The translations under genes were made by a program, and so were the position numbers. The notes under the pieces are model-generated. The model was given only the letters and a program-made list of their open reading frames with translations, was not told the origin of the DNA and made no database searches. A DNA stretch of 64,000 nt. Origin: Nissolia schottii (lineage: Eukaryota > Streptophyta > Magnoliopsida > Fabales > Fabaceae). The stretch is taken from positions 3,234 to 67,233 of the forward strand of contig QANU01019479.1 in assembly GCA_003254905.1 (NCBI GenBank). Reading direction: 5' to 3'. Below, in pieces: positions 11,268 to 23,049 of the stretch; position 1 is the first letter of the stretch; each line of letters starts with the position of its first letter.

Positions 11268-11735
11268 ATTGTATCACCACGTTAATCCTTAAAGAAAAAA
11301 TTGTCACGAGATTAGTCCTGTGATTGAAAATGGCAAACATTAATCAGTTTGTTAGTCAATGTGAAAAATTCCATTAATAAAAGATGATGTTGCATCAAAA
11401 TGTTGATGTATATCATAAACTTAACATTTATAACAATAGTACACTTTAAATGATGGCCTTTTAAACCATTCAAATGTTGGCTTCCAAATATACTGTTACA
11501 CTTTAATTGGCTTAGAAGACAATCATTTCAAAGTATAAATATAAATTAAAAGCTTACTATTGTTATACATGTTAAGTTAATGGTACAGATAGCTTTTATG
11601 CATAATATATCACCTTCCGTTAATTAACTTTTTCACTATGGCTAACAAAAGGATTAATGTGGGGACATTTTTCATCATTGATAAATTAATTTGGTGACAA
11701 ATTTTGTTTAGTAGACTAATGTAATATACACTATG
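11268..11735. mobile_element. Foldback MITE with long degenerate arms
   Basis: The first ~110 bases (TTAATCCTTAAAG, AATTGTCACGAGATTAGTC, TTTGTTAGTCAATGTGAAAAA) are matched in reverse complement by the last ~110 (ending TTAGTAGACTAATGTAATAT). The middle near 11445-11490 is itself partly symmetrical. No coding capacity. Exact termini and target duplication were not determined. Confidence 0.55.
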
Positions 11736-11889
11736 ATAACCAAAATATGATTTGACTCTATTTGTATATATGTTTCATCAAAAGTGTTTATCACGTGATT
11801 CTACTTTTGAAAACGTACTTTTTTCTTTTTTTCATTTTTTCAGAACCATAACAGGATGAATCACATGCTATTAACTAGTAATACATGAA

Positions 11890-12055
11890 ACGTGCAAGAG
11901 TAAAGTAAGAGATCTCAACATTAAATTAATAAAGTAATAATGGATCTCACTTTTTATTTTATTGATCTAATAATGTGATCTTTCACTTTACCCTCTAAAG
12001 TAAAGAATTCATTTTATTGAAGTTTGTTTTTTAATAGTAATTCTACTTTACACAT
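11890..12055. mobile_element. Small MITE of the CTAAAGTGA family, degenerate
   Basis: The start carries AGTAAAGTAAGAGATCT and the end carries TTTCACTTTACCCTCTAAAG, which are roughly inverted. The internal TTGATCTAATAATGTGATC also resembles the better preserved copies at 14756-14889 and 21187-21343. Confidence 0.4.
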
Positions 12056-12390
12056 GCCTACAAGATTAATAGAAGTTTGTTTTTCCCCCCTAGCCATCCC
12101 TCCAAAATGTAAATATATGTTCTCATCTAAAGTTGATTTCTGATTCTCTAGATCTCGTGGCATCCATATTGAAGAATAAATGCTCCAAAGTATACATCTA
12201 AGCTTTCATTTCTAACAATTAACACTGCAGGAACAAGGGACAGCTAGCCATCACTAGAGAAAAACAAAATTAAAAGAAAGAAAAGAATAGCCTTTCAGGA
12301 GCAACTGAAACCTCAGAAGATCATGTTACCAGATAGCTGCCATCAGATAGTTACAGAAAATTTTGTATTGACTCTCATGTGATTGACTGG

Positions 12391-15300
12391 TCAAGCCTTC
12401 TTGGTCTGCAAGAACAAGCAGCCACTAAAAACTCGGTATCTATATTGTATGGAACCAACATAATAAAATGAACAAATAAAGTTTGATTGAGGTGAAAATT
12501 GAAAGATATGTTTGTAGTAGCAAAGTAAATGAGCATATGTATGAATCATCTGGCAGAAATAGATTGCTTAGAACAAAAACAGACACCAAAACAAAGGAAA
12601 AAACAATGGTTACTAAGGTGCGGAAAATTCTTAGATAAACACAAGTGTACTCCCTCATTTACAGGCACATTTGCAATAAAACTAATGAGACCTTATAAAT
12701 GAGTGAGTGTACTTCGAAAAAAGTTTGTCGGGCCCACTTTTATTGTGAGTGCGTCTAAAGATGAGGTTGTAGAATTGTGTTCATGGAAGAATCTCTCGTG
12801 AGCCTGTTTAGTTTGTTTTTCTATCTTGATTTTCAGTTGATACGTATCCACAAAAATATCACACTAGTTTCGTTCTATTTCCTATTTTCAAGATTTTGTG
12901 AAGAAAATGGTAAAAATAACAAAATGTTGCTTTTCATGTTTTCTTTCACCTAGACTTGAAAACCAAAAACAGAATAAAAACAAAGTAGCATTTGTTGTAA
13001 TTATTAGTAAAATCATAGCAACAACAAAAAAAACACACACACACACCAAACACACTAAAATTTCAAAATCAAGATTAGACGGAATATATAGCTTATTGCA
13101 TGAGTTGTTTCCACAAGAAAGCTTCCATGGTTTTCGCTGACAGCAACCAGCGAAGATAGAGAATGAAACTTACCTTGCTCAGGTACTTCTTCTGAATTTT
13201 CAATGCCTCGTTACATGCTTTTTTGGCATCAAGATTCGACGTGATGTCGCCCAGGATCTGAAGAGATAGTTGCAAGTTAGATACACTCAGAAACATAAGC
13301 AAGAACAGAATATTCATCCATACACGCGCAATGGAAATAAAGAGAGACCTTGACAACGTCGTCCACGCCCTTGGCCTCATTTAAAATCCGCCTATTCTTG
13401 ATCTCGAGGACACTTGCAACGAGAAAAACAGCTAGCGCACTATTTTCCTCCGTATGCCCGGTCTTCAAATTTTTTCTCTCAAATTTTCCATATTGCTTCA
13501 AAAGCTTGTCATTTATTGCAGAAGCGGGGCCTTTTGTCTTACCGCGATCTGGCTCCTCATATTTTGCGAAGATGTTTGGGTTGTATTCCATGCCCCACAT
13601 CAACTGGAAACAATCTATATTATGTCATAAAATGAACTATTAATTTGAAGCCAAAATGAGCTCCAAACTCTTTCTCATCATCAAAGGAATGTCAAGGAAT
13701 CAGAAAACAATAGCTCCTCAACTTCGAAAAAGAGTTCTTCATTTCTTAAGAAAACTTATGTGGTTGATAGGATTTCATCCTTACCTCCCAAAGATACAAA
13801 GTATCTGCAAAAGAAAACTCTCGTCGGAAAAGAACCATCAGCATGCGAAATGCAAAGAGGTACTCTCCACCGTCTAAATCCTCTGCGAAATAAATAGAGA
13901 TTAAGGGTTTTTTTTTCCTCGCACATCGAAGCAGAAGTTTTTTTTTCTTAATCTGATGCAAGCTTTCAGGATACATCTCCCATTGGGAGAGGTCCCCCAA
14001 ACTCTTGCAATGAATTTTAGTATAACACAGGTGGGTACATGTAGAATTTTCAGTTATCAAGCAACCTCGGAACATGATGATCAAAACGAAGCATTTCCCG
14101 CAAACACATGACATCTTAAAACCATGCATACCACTTTGAGCATTTGACATTGATTGTGGTTAGAATTAAAAAGATAGAAAATTCTGAATAGGAAACTATA
14201 TCATATTATCTTTTTAGTTTTTATCCAAAAAAGAAAAGAAATTATATCATATTATCACGACATATTAGAAGCTCCCCAAAGAAGTTTTTTACATACCAAG
14301 ATGTTTGTGAAGCTTGGGATCAACTATTTTCATTATCTGTGAGAGTGTGCCCAACTGAGATTGCACTCCCATTGAACTTGCACTGCATCTGAAGTTCTCT
14401 CTCTGTTGTGGAAACAAAGGCAGAGATGAAAAAGTTATAGTAACATTAATTGGTTGAGGTAAAACTTTTTTCACTCTTCAAAAGAAAACAAAAGCTACTG
14501 CAACAGCTAGAATAAGCCTAAGTTTTAAAAATGGGAAGTACTTCTTCCTTAGAACCAAAGACAATGGGAATGGATCCTCTCATGTTAAAAATTGTCATGT
14601 TTGCTCATGTTAAGAGAGAGGAAGACACAAAGACTTTGAATGAGTGGAGCCTATTTGTAGGACTCAACTCAAATGTTTGTGTTGTTCTCTCTCCTAACAA
14701 GACCAAACTTAACAATTTTTAACATGAGAGGATTCATTCCTAGAGGTAATAGTACGGATTAGGATCCACCTAAAGTGAAAAGGTGAGCGGAGTTCTACCT
14801 TTGGATCAATAAATTGCACTATGCATGGGCCTCACTAAATTACTAAGGTAGACACCACCTTAGTTTCTCACTTTAAAGGATCCTAATCCTTAAAAAACCC
14901 AAATAATATAATGTTCAACCATAGTCTGTTGAATTTCTACACTCGAGAAAGGACCAGTGCCACACCGTTAAAAACAAGAAAGAAATAGGCCACTACTTCT
15001 CCTTAGGAATCGTTTCCAGTCCCAACTCTAGAGTCTGAACCCTGACTCAGTTATACAAATTTTTCTGCAGCATGTTTTTGCTAGTGTGGAAAACATATCT
15101 ATACAACAAACAACACAAAAGGAATTAAGGACAATCCCATCCATGCTTCTTATAGTCTCTAGACTCTCCACGACTAAGATGTAAGTGTGATATAATTTGT
15201 GGTAATAACATCACCAAATATTGGCATGCCCATGAAGCAAAATTAAAGCTCAATAAAGAACAATTGTTCTGGAGAAGAAGAACAACTAGGTAAGTTTCCT

Positions 15301-18300
15301 AACAAAACTTCAGACCAGTCTTTTCATAGTTACTAATTACTCGAGGCCACTAGGTTGTGGTTTCTAAAGATCATTTACCCTAACAAGACATATATAGAAC
15401 TAGCACGTTGAGGAAAATTTATTGTTGCATTACGTCTAGCATACCATCCTTCGCATTGCACGATCAAAGCACCAATAGCAATCTGCTTCGTTCTCAATGA
15501 GCATAACCAAAGGTGAGCAAATATCATTCATCCCTGCAGAGGAAATAAATGATACCTTTCAGAATGTCTCAACTTCTTGAAGCTCTTTCATTTGGCCAGT
15601 TAAAAATTGAAAGATAGAGTCTCACCTTGCACATAACCAATATCTGTGTCCATCCAAGCATAAAGTGCTAGAACATCCCAAAGTTTTGCTTGATTGGCTT
15701 CACTCTCATAAAAGACAAGTGATCGATCTGTTCGAACAACATCAAGACCTACAATGCAAAATAATCAGCTGCCACTATGAATGCTTTTATCAAATTAACT
15801 ACTAATAACCACAAACGTCTTTAAGGGAAAAATAACAGCACAAAACTTATGCATCTATTCATTAATGTCCTTGTTCTGTGAACATCAAGAAACAGATGCT
15901 ATCACCCGCACAACTCAAGCACAAGACATTCTGCCTTAAAATCTCATCATCAAAGTCATAAACTTGGAGGTTGCCAGTCAGTTTAATTAAGTCTCAGATT
16001 TTCATTAATGGATTTCGGGTAGTATAAATTATATGCTATGTATGCCAGGATGGAGCCATTGTAATTACACATTACATTCAGCCTTAACCTCACCTAATGC
16101 TATACAAACTCGCAGGTTGCTAAATCTGTTTTAATGCAAAATAACACAACCCTGATTCTCTGTCATTGATCGTATGATAGCCTCTGTAAGTACAAAACAA
16201 GAGTTTATGGCACTAGGTTTTCTCTTCAGTGAGGACCAGAAAGCAAAATTTGTAGAATAAAACTTCAAACAGAATGAAAATATTAATCGACTAATTATGC
16301 AGCAGCATATACATACCAATTTGGTGTAACATCTGCATCCACTGCAAAACTTTCTTATCTAAAGTTTTGACACCTATCAGAGAAGGATCTATTGGCTGTC
16401 CATCGTCACCGACGAGGGGCGTTGTAATAAATTTTCCACTACCAATGGCTGGAACCATCTTTTGACATTCAGCTTTCCACATATCGTACTGCCCCCTGAA
16501 TAATAAATTTACAAATTACCTTTTTAGTTTAATTCCAATAAATAGAAAGAAGGGGAAAATGGATAGAAGATTTAGGATTTACACCCTAAAAACTTTCGAA
16601 CAAACACCAGTTGGCTTTTAAGATAACCAACAGTCTCATGTTAATATGTTCCAGATATATTGTGGGAGTTAAGAGTTACGAGACTATGGCCACCCAAGAG
16701 GTAACAATTTTGGTCTCGCATACTTGACTAGACCGATACGATATGAATATTTGGCCAATAATTATACAGCAGTGGTGTAATGGCAATGGTAACAATTGCG
16801 GAAATGGTGATAGGAAATAGGAAGGAAGTGAAAATGATAACAAGAAGCACCGGTAATGGCAGTAGAAGGTTGTTGGTGCTAGCAGTAACAACTTCTTTAA
16901 CATGTTTTCCCTCCCACCTATGTTATCTACTAAGAAAAGAGATCACTTAGCCCCTCTTCACAGGTTATACAGGACAAGGTGAGAAAGTAAACTAACAGTA
17001 TCAATCTTCTTAGAACTCATATTAATTGCATTAATAATAAAAGGATACTGGAATTCATGGGACCACACCAATTCTTGGACTGTTGTTAATATTATTTTAC
17101 GAGTAAGCACTCAAATTAGTCCTCTAAAGATATATGCGATATCAAATTTGTCCTCAAAAAATTTTGGACATCAATTTGGTCCCCCAATATTTAAAATGGA
17201 CAACAATTTAATACTTCAATGTATATTTAGACATCAATGTGATCTTAAATTAATGATTATTTTATACTATTAACGACTAAATTGATGTAAAATCTTTAAA
17301 GGATAATTTGATGTAAAATCTTTAAAGCATTTACTCTTTTTAATCCATTTAATCTCTGATGTACTCTGTTATATATAAAGAAATAAAATATACCTGCGAC
17401 GTTGCTTGAGCGCATTCCGTTCTTCAGATGTACTGTTAGGATCATAGCAACCTAGCAAGAACTCCCACACTTCCCCTTTGATTGAAGGATGGACACCCTA
17501 CAAAATTTATAGAAATATACATACAGCAATAAGCAAAAGTCAGATAGAACAAAAAATGCGAATAATAATGTGATAATTGTAATTTTTTCAATGCACGTTG
17601 ACAGAAAAATACACAGCACATCAAATTAATATCATAGATCACCATCATACGGTTTCTCTTTTCCAGAGAACAATGTCTAAGACATGTAAAAGGAAGGGGA
17701 ATGACTTATAATCTAAACCTTTATATTAATATAACACTACCACTACACCTAACAAACTACCGAATGCTAGTCCTCTAAGTGATGACAAACCCCAAACATA
17801 CAGAGGCACACACACACATAGCGAAGAAACCAAAAGAAGGCGTGCTGTTATTAACAGATTCAGTCATGTAAGCAGTTTACAAGTAAACAATAAAGGTTAC
17901 CCCCCGCTGGATCCGTCTAAGCACTTTCGCAATATCCAAGCGACCTTCTGCAGAGAATGATGCTTGCCATCTTCTTGCACTTAGAGTTTTGCCAGCCTGC
18001 AGAAACAGAAAGTGCAGTGTGTAAATCATAAGAACCTTTTTCATATCATACCCCAACCCCCCAAAAAAAAATTATAAAAAATAGAGAAAAATAAAACCAC
18101 AAGCTGACACAAAGTATATGCTATAATAAAAAAATGCTAGACAGCAAGAATGTTTTGCCAGAAACTTTAGTGTCAGAATGACATGACATGACATGATTGG
18201 CGACCTTTAGATGAATAAGTAGGCCTTATCACTATATCTCATATGACCACCATCATAATTTGTGTCAGAAATTCTGGTTTCATTATTCTAAACTATGTAG

Positions 18301-18664
18301 CATTGTTGGCAATAATAATGCTGAAAAGCATTTAAATTTGTATGCATGGACAAAAGTCACAAAACCTAAGCATAAATTTGTCAACGTTGTACAATTATCA
18401 ATGAGTAGCTTATCAATATCATCAAATTCAAAGAGTGTGTGTGGGTGGGTGGGGGGTTTACAAGTACAATCACTCATATAATAAGAGTTACTATCATGAG
18501 CCTAGCGAACACACAAAAGAGAGTAAGAGACCCATCACCCTTGGCTTAAAACGAGTGGTTGGAACGTCGCTTAGGCATTCCGGTCTAATAGGATAGAAGG
18601 TATCCAACTCAGTAGCTCCAGAACTCTTCATAAGAACACTAAACAGTTCCCCACAGCCAATCAT
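12391..18664 (-). CDS. Rab GTPase-activating protein with TBC domain (Gyp7-like)
   Basis: Coding exons in transcript order: 18539-18664, 17901-17996, 17394-17497, 16317-16495, 15627-15749, 15445-15533, 14297-14402, 13785-13882, 13349-13603, 13174-13257 and 12391-12405, together 1275 bases (424 residues). The start is fixed by an in-frame TAG directly before the ATG. The product speeds GTP hydrolysis by a Rab, so it would act on endomembranes. TBC landmarks are clear: GGVHPSIKGEVWEFLLGCYD (about 75-95), the arginine-finger motif IGLDVVRTDR (I168, D171, R174), the glutamine-finger motif GYVQGMNDI (Q209), then an NFRCSASSMGVQSQL segment and FRREFSFADTLYLWE. This is the plant group around At4g27100 and At5g54780. 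There is no long C-terminal extension. The last coding exon is only four codons plus stop and is placed by a clean acceptor (TTCTTGCAG). Which Rab it serves cannot be read. Confidence 0.85.
14567..14740. mobile_element. Foldback MITE in a TBC-gene intron
   Basis: The ends are near-perfect inverted repeats: GGAATGGATCCTCTCATG with TTAAAAATTGT on the left, and ACAATTTTTAA then CATGAGAGGATTCATTCC on the right. The arms run over 50 bases in a 174 bp element. It lies in the intron between the exons ending at 15445 and starting at 14402. No coding capacity. Confidence 0.75.
14756..14889. mobile_element. MITE with GGATTAGGATCC ends
   Basis: Left end GGATTAGGATCCACCTAAAG, right end CTTTAAAGGATCCTAATCC: an inverted pair of about 22 bases in a 134 bp element, 15 bases from the previous MITE in the same intron. 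It is related to the copy at 21187-21343 through the CTAAAGTGA end. Confidence 0.75.
17095..17340. repeat. Degenerate repeat in a TBC-gene intron
   Basis: Contains the direct repeat TTGATGTAAAATCTTTAAAG (17281-17302 and 17310-17330) and a run of TTTGGTCC / TTAGTCC-like phrases typical of decayed legume MITEs. Borders not defined. Confidence 0.4.
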
Positions 18665-19214
18665 CTACTCAAACCCCAATAAGCTTCTTCCTTCAATCCC
18701 CAAAACTCTCTTGCTAGAGACCCATAAATTCATAATAACCATCAATACCTGCTTAAACCAACAACACATTCAAAAAAGAAAAAAAAAATTATTTTTCTTC
18801 AATGAAAATTTTAAAACACACAAAACTCAAAAGAAGGGGTCAATTTCACTAACAATGGCATCTTTCGATGAAATACAAAGAAAGTTAGTTTCCTTGAAGT
18901 TACCAAATTCAAGGATAATTCAAATAATAAAATAATTTAAAAGAAAAAACCAAATTCGTTGTTGCTTGGTGATATTGACAATAATAACAACGTGACTTTA
19001 ATAATCAGATTTCTTTTTGCATCTTAAACCAGCTCTTAGAAAACCCAGTTGGGGAAACACGTTCGAAGCAATTTTTGAAATCATAGCTGAGAAAAAGGAA
19101 GCACCTTTTCGGGTATATATTGGGCATGATTTTAACGATTTAGGAGAATGAATGTGAGAAGAGATTGGAATGGAGGAATCAATGTCGCATGAAACGGGGC
19201 AAGTTGATGTAACC

Positions 19215-19247
<33 letters not shown>

Positions 19248-19599
19248 AGAGAGATTGAAGGGAAAAAGAGAGATTATTTGTCAACGTTTGAATGAGAAAT
19301 GATTCACAAAAAATGATATAAATGATTGTTTTTTGTTTTGATGATGTTGGACAGAGAGGGCTTTTTTTCCTAAAAGACATTTTCCTCAACGGTTATTTGC
19401 TGATGCATTGTAGTTTTTTTCCCCCTTCATATTAAGACTTAGTTGGCATTTTTGGCACGAATTTGAAAATGAAATTTCGTTACCAATTCAGGAGATTCTG
19501 CATAATTGCTGTTTCCAAGGGTCTCTTTAACCAATTCAATGTGTTTACAAAGGTAACACAAAGGGAAAAAAAACAGTTAGGTATATAGTAGTTTATAGG
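18665..19599 (-). promoter_or_regulatory. 5' flank of the TBC gene with a GA/CT microsatellite
   Basis: The flank holds an uninterrupted GA run at 19216-19254 (CT on the coding strand), broken once by an extra A. CT tracts are common in plant 5' leaders and bind BBR/BPC factors; that it acts so here is inference. The transcription start was not fixed. No other gene is seen. Confidence 0.4.
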
Positions 19600-20290
19600 C
19601 TAAATTGCACCATATCCGCTCCTTTTTTTTTACTTTGTAAAAAATTATCTTAATAGACCCTGTGTTTTATAAGATATTATTCTGACATCCCATGAAGTTT
19701 AGTAAATTACACCAAGTTCCCTCTTTCATGTAAAATTATCTCTAAGAATCATAAGTTTTAAGAGACATTACATTAAGTTTCTCTCTTAGCATTGACCTCC
19801 CATGAGTTTAATAAAATTACAGGGGATCTACCCATTTACCCATTTTTAATGAAATTACATGTGACTTCCTTTTATAGACCCACCATCTCTATTTTTCATT
19901 ATCGATCTCTGACAAGAGAAACATGCAAGTTATCCACCAGCCACATAAGACTACAAATGGTAGCAGGCAGTGGTAGAGATCGGGTTGGAGGTGGAGGTGA
20001 AGGTGGTTGAAAGTAAAGGCATAATGAAAAAAAAAATTCACATAGACACACAGCAAGAATAGTTAGAGTCACATTAAACCACCAATGGAGGCAAGATGAA
20101 GGACAATGGGTGCTTGGTGGTGGAGATGGGATTGGATGTGGTTGAAAGTAAGGGTATATTGAAAAAATTGCATGGACATTTAAGGCTGGTATGTCACATA
20201 AATAATTAGAAGGGAATCAAATCTAATTTCCCTAAATTTTAAAGAAAGTTATCATTAAAGAGAATTGAGTGATATATTTTTCTTAAATTT
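19600..20290. repeat. Degenerate foldback-like repeat
   Basis: Repeated phrases about 100-120 bases apart (CATCCCATGAAGTTTAGTAAA, then CTCCCATGAGTTTAATAAAA, each cut here to 20 or fewer shared bases) suggest internal duplications in a nonautonomous element. A second internal pair is the GG.GGT.GAGAT.GG phrase near 19970 and 20125. Ends uncertain. Confidence 0.35.
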
Positions 20291-20623
20291 AATGATTTTC
20301 TATAATAATAAAAAAATGGTATTTATGGTTGTGTTTTTTTTTTTTAATCATTGTAAGGAAACTTTATGAAATGTAATTATAGAGATTGGGGATGAAAATA
20401 AAATAAAAATTAAAAATGACATTAAATTATTGGATTCAAATAAAAGATAGGCTAGATAACCAATTATTTTTTTCTCTTTCAAATATTAAGTGTGAGAGTG
20501 ATATGGTATGGTCGGTGGCACACTTGGATGGATTTTTTCCATAAATAAAATAAATAAAATAGGTTGTTCCATAATAAATTGATTGTAACATTGTTCTTAA
20601 AATAAATCATTTTCATTATAAAG

Positions 20624-20790
20624 GGAGTCGATTTAAATCGACTCCATGTACCCAGATTTTTAATTTTTTTAAAATTAGAAGTTGACTTAAATTGACTTCT
20701 AATTTATTTATTTATTTTTTGAACAGAAGTTGGTTTAAATCAACTTCTGTTAACTACCTATAAATAGGAGTCAACTTAAACTAACTTCCT
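20624..20790. repeat. Array of four TTTAAA-centred palindromes
   Basis: Four related palindromes lie in 167 bases. The first (20624-20645) is perfect: GGAGTCGATTT followed by its reverse complement. The second (20672-20705, AAATTAGAAGT arms) and third (20722-20751, AACAGAAGTTG arms) have a few central mismatches. The fourth (20766-20790, AGGAGTCAACTT) is weaker. Centres are spaced about 40-55 bases apart. The core resembles GAAGTYGATTTAAATCRACTTC. I do not know the family. Confidence 0.75.
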
Positions 20791-21054
20791 CATAACTCAA
20801 ATTCTCTCTCTCTCTTTCTTTAAAATGGGCCCCCTCTCTAAAAAAAAATTCTTAGAAATTTTTTTTGGTTCTAAGTCCAATGGAAGGTGAAAATTTGTTG
20901 CGACTGAATAACGTTGACTACATCTAACCTTGATTGAACATCCAGGTATGTAGATATATTTACCATAATATTTTTGTGTTTCTACTCATGCTAGTGTTGT
21001 AGAAATTATGAAAACTTTGAATAGTGGAAGTGAAGTTTTTGATGAAATGCCTCC

Positions 21055-21640
21055 AATGTTAAACTTATAGAGTTTTTGTAGATTGATAAGGTATATATAA
21101 AAATGTTTGATAGATTGATAAGATAAAGGTTAGGTTAATGTAGGTAAAAAAATATATTATGTTAGCATGTGAAAAATTAGGCCAAAGGTTCTCTAAAGTG
21201 AGATCTCTCACTTTAAAGGGCAAAGTGACGATTTTACCGTTGGATCATTAAAGTGTGAATGAACCCTATTTTTACTTTAATGATTTAATGGTGAGATCAC
21301 TCACTTTAACTTCTAAAGTGAGGGGTATCACTTTAGAGGATCCAAATATGAAAAATTGGTAGTTATAATAATGTTGTTATTGAATGAGTATTTTATTGAA
21401 CTTGAATATTAGATCTATAGAGGTTTTGTAGATTGATAATGTATATGTAAATTTTTTGGTAGATATGATAGGTTAGTGTAGTTCAAAATATATGTTTGTG
21501 AGTGCAAAAACTGTATAGTCAAAATAATGTTCTTATTGAATGAGTATTTTATTGAACTTGAATGTTAGATCTATAGATTTATTGTAGATCGATAAAGCAT
21601 ATGTAAACTTTTTGAGTAGATTTCTAATATAGAGTAATTT
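21055..21640. repeat. Three tandem ~157 bp repeats, the first interrupted by a MITE
   Basis: The phrase TAGATTGATAAGGTATAT (or close variants) recurs near 21080, 21435 and 21590. The phrase TATTGAATGAGTATTTTATT recurs at about 21378 and 21535, giving a period near 157. The first unit is split by the MITE at 21187-21343. Confidence 0.6.
21187..21343. mobile_element. MITE with CTCTAAAGTGA ends
   Basis: Left end GGTTCTCTAAAGTGAG, right end TATCACTTTAGAGGATCC, an inverted pair. The internal AGATCTCTCACTTTAAAG and CTTTAACTTCTAAAGTGA add symmetry. It is inserted in a tandem repeat unit: TGTGAAAAATTAG before it resembles TATGAAAAATTGG after it. Confidence 0.7.
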
Positions 21641-21643
21641 ATG

Positions 21644-23049
21644 AATTTTATTGCAAAAGAAACTAATTTTGTAGCATTTGTTGTCAAATTAATGGTAAAT
21701 TTTATAATTTTAATTCAAGTTACTTTTTATCAGTGTAATTAGTTTAAAAATCATTTTTATATCATTCTATAGCCTCGAGTATTAGAGATTAGACGACATG
21801 TAGAGCTCCATGAACCACGTCTACTGATAGAGCTTAGACTAGTGGCTGCCCGATTATGGGAAATTGTACAAGGAGTTTATTATGGGAATGGGTAATTTTG
21901 TACAGTTTATTTGGGGGGAAATCCCATTTGAATACCATTATTACATTTAATTCAACCACTATCATACATTATGCCAAAAAGTTGAATGTAAAATGATGTC
22001 AAAAACTCTATAATGTAAGTTGATCTTCGTATTGTCATGAGTATATCTAGTATAACACTCTAAGATCATTAAAAAAGTCTCTCTTTTGGTATGCTAGGGG
22101 AAATAGAAAGAAAATGTTAATTACTTTATTTTAAACATTTTTTTTAATCTTAGACATACTTATTAAACTATACTTAGTAGTTGGTCATTAAATCATTAGT
22201 TTAACTAGTGAGTCACCAACATATTTTTACTATTAAATCTAAATAATCATAAACCCTAAAAATATATTCTAAACTGAAGAATTAAGATTATTTAATTAAA
22301 TAATATCTTATTATTTTTTAATTTATATAGTATTAATTAGTTTTATTTAAAATTTTAAAAATTAATATTACTCACTTATTTAGAAAAATGAGGTAGAATT
22401 TCGTTTGGTTAAATCTCACGGAACGGAAACCTATCTAATCAATTTTTTTTTCCGTTTCCTTTCATTGGTTTGAACTCAGGCCCCTTGCATTTTATCTAGT
22501 ACAGAAACAACCACTAAATTATATACTCAATCGTTGGTGGTCTTTGATTGTTTTTTTTGGTAGTACTCATAGTTTTTGTTATTTTTTTTTTATTCATATG
22601 AAATTACAAGGGTGATATTAAGGTTTAAATCTTAGATTTCATGAATATTATCCAAACCCCTAGCGGCTTGTGGTCTTTGCTATTTACCATTGTTTTTATT
22701 ATTATTTTCATTAAATCCTGGAAAACAAGAATTGAAAGGAGGAAAAAAAAATGATTTGACAAATGGCCCAAAGCACCAACCAAACGATAAAGCCATCCAC
22801 CCAAAATATTAACATGACCCAGAAAAAAAATGAACCATGGCAAAAACAGAAAAGAAAAAATGACCAAAAACAAGAAAGAGATAAACAAAACATCCATAGG
22901 AGAAATACGAGGATGTTGATGCTCTTCCAGCTATCGTTTTGGTTGGGGTTCTGATCTGACTTATTTTTCTGACGCACTTCTCTTTTCAAAACCATTTGGG
23001 GGAATTCCCTCGGACCAAAAATTTTGTGGTCTTTCGGTTGTTCACAACC
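21644..23049. other. Intergenic DNA upstream of the VPS2-like gene
   Basis: At about 21771-21893 a 40-codon open stretch follows an AG acceptor-like site and reads PRVLEIRRHVELHEPRLL and VAARLWEIVQGVYYGNG. It looks coding-like and may be a transposon exon relic, but I cannot name it. The rest is AT-rich without a gene. The VPS2 promoter must lie near 22900-23040, where no clear TATA box is visible. Confidence 0.3.

Noticed and set aside
18260-18481. Overlapping frames on both strands in the first TBC intron
   Set aside because: Intronic, no domain, and the flanking exons join in phase without them.
22625-22995. Hydrophobic minus frames of 90-94 codons
   Set aside because: Low-complexity, T-rich composition (F and L runs) with no family resemblance; the region lies just upstream of the VPS2 start.
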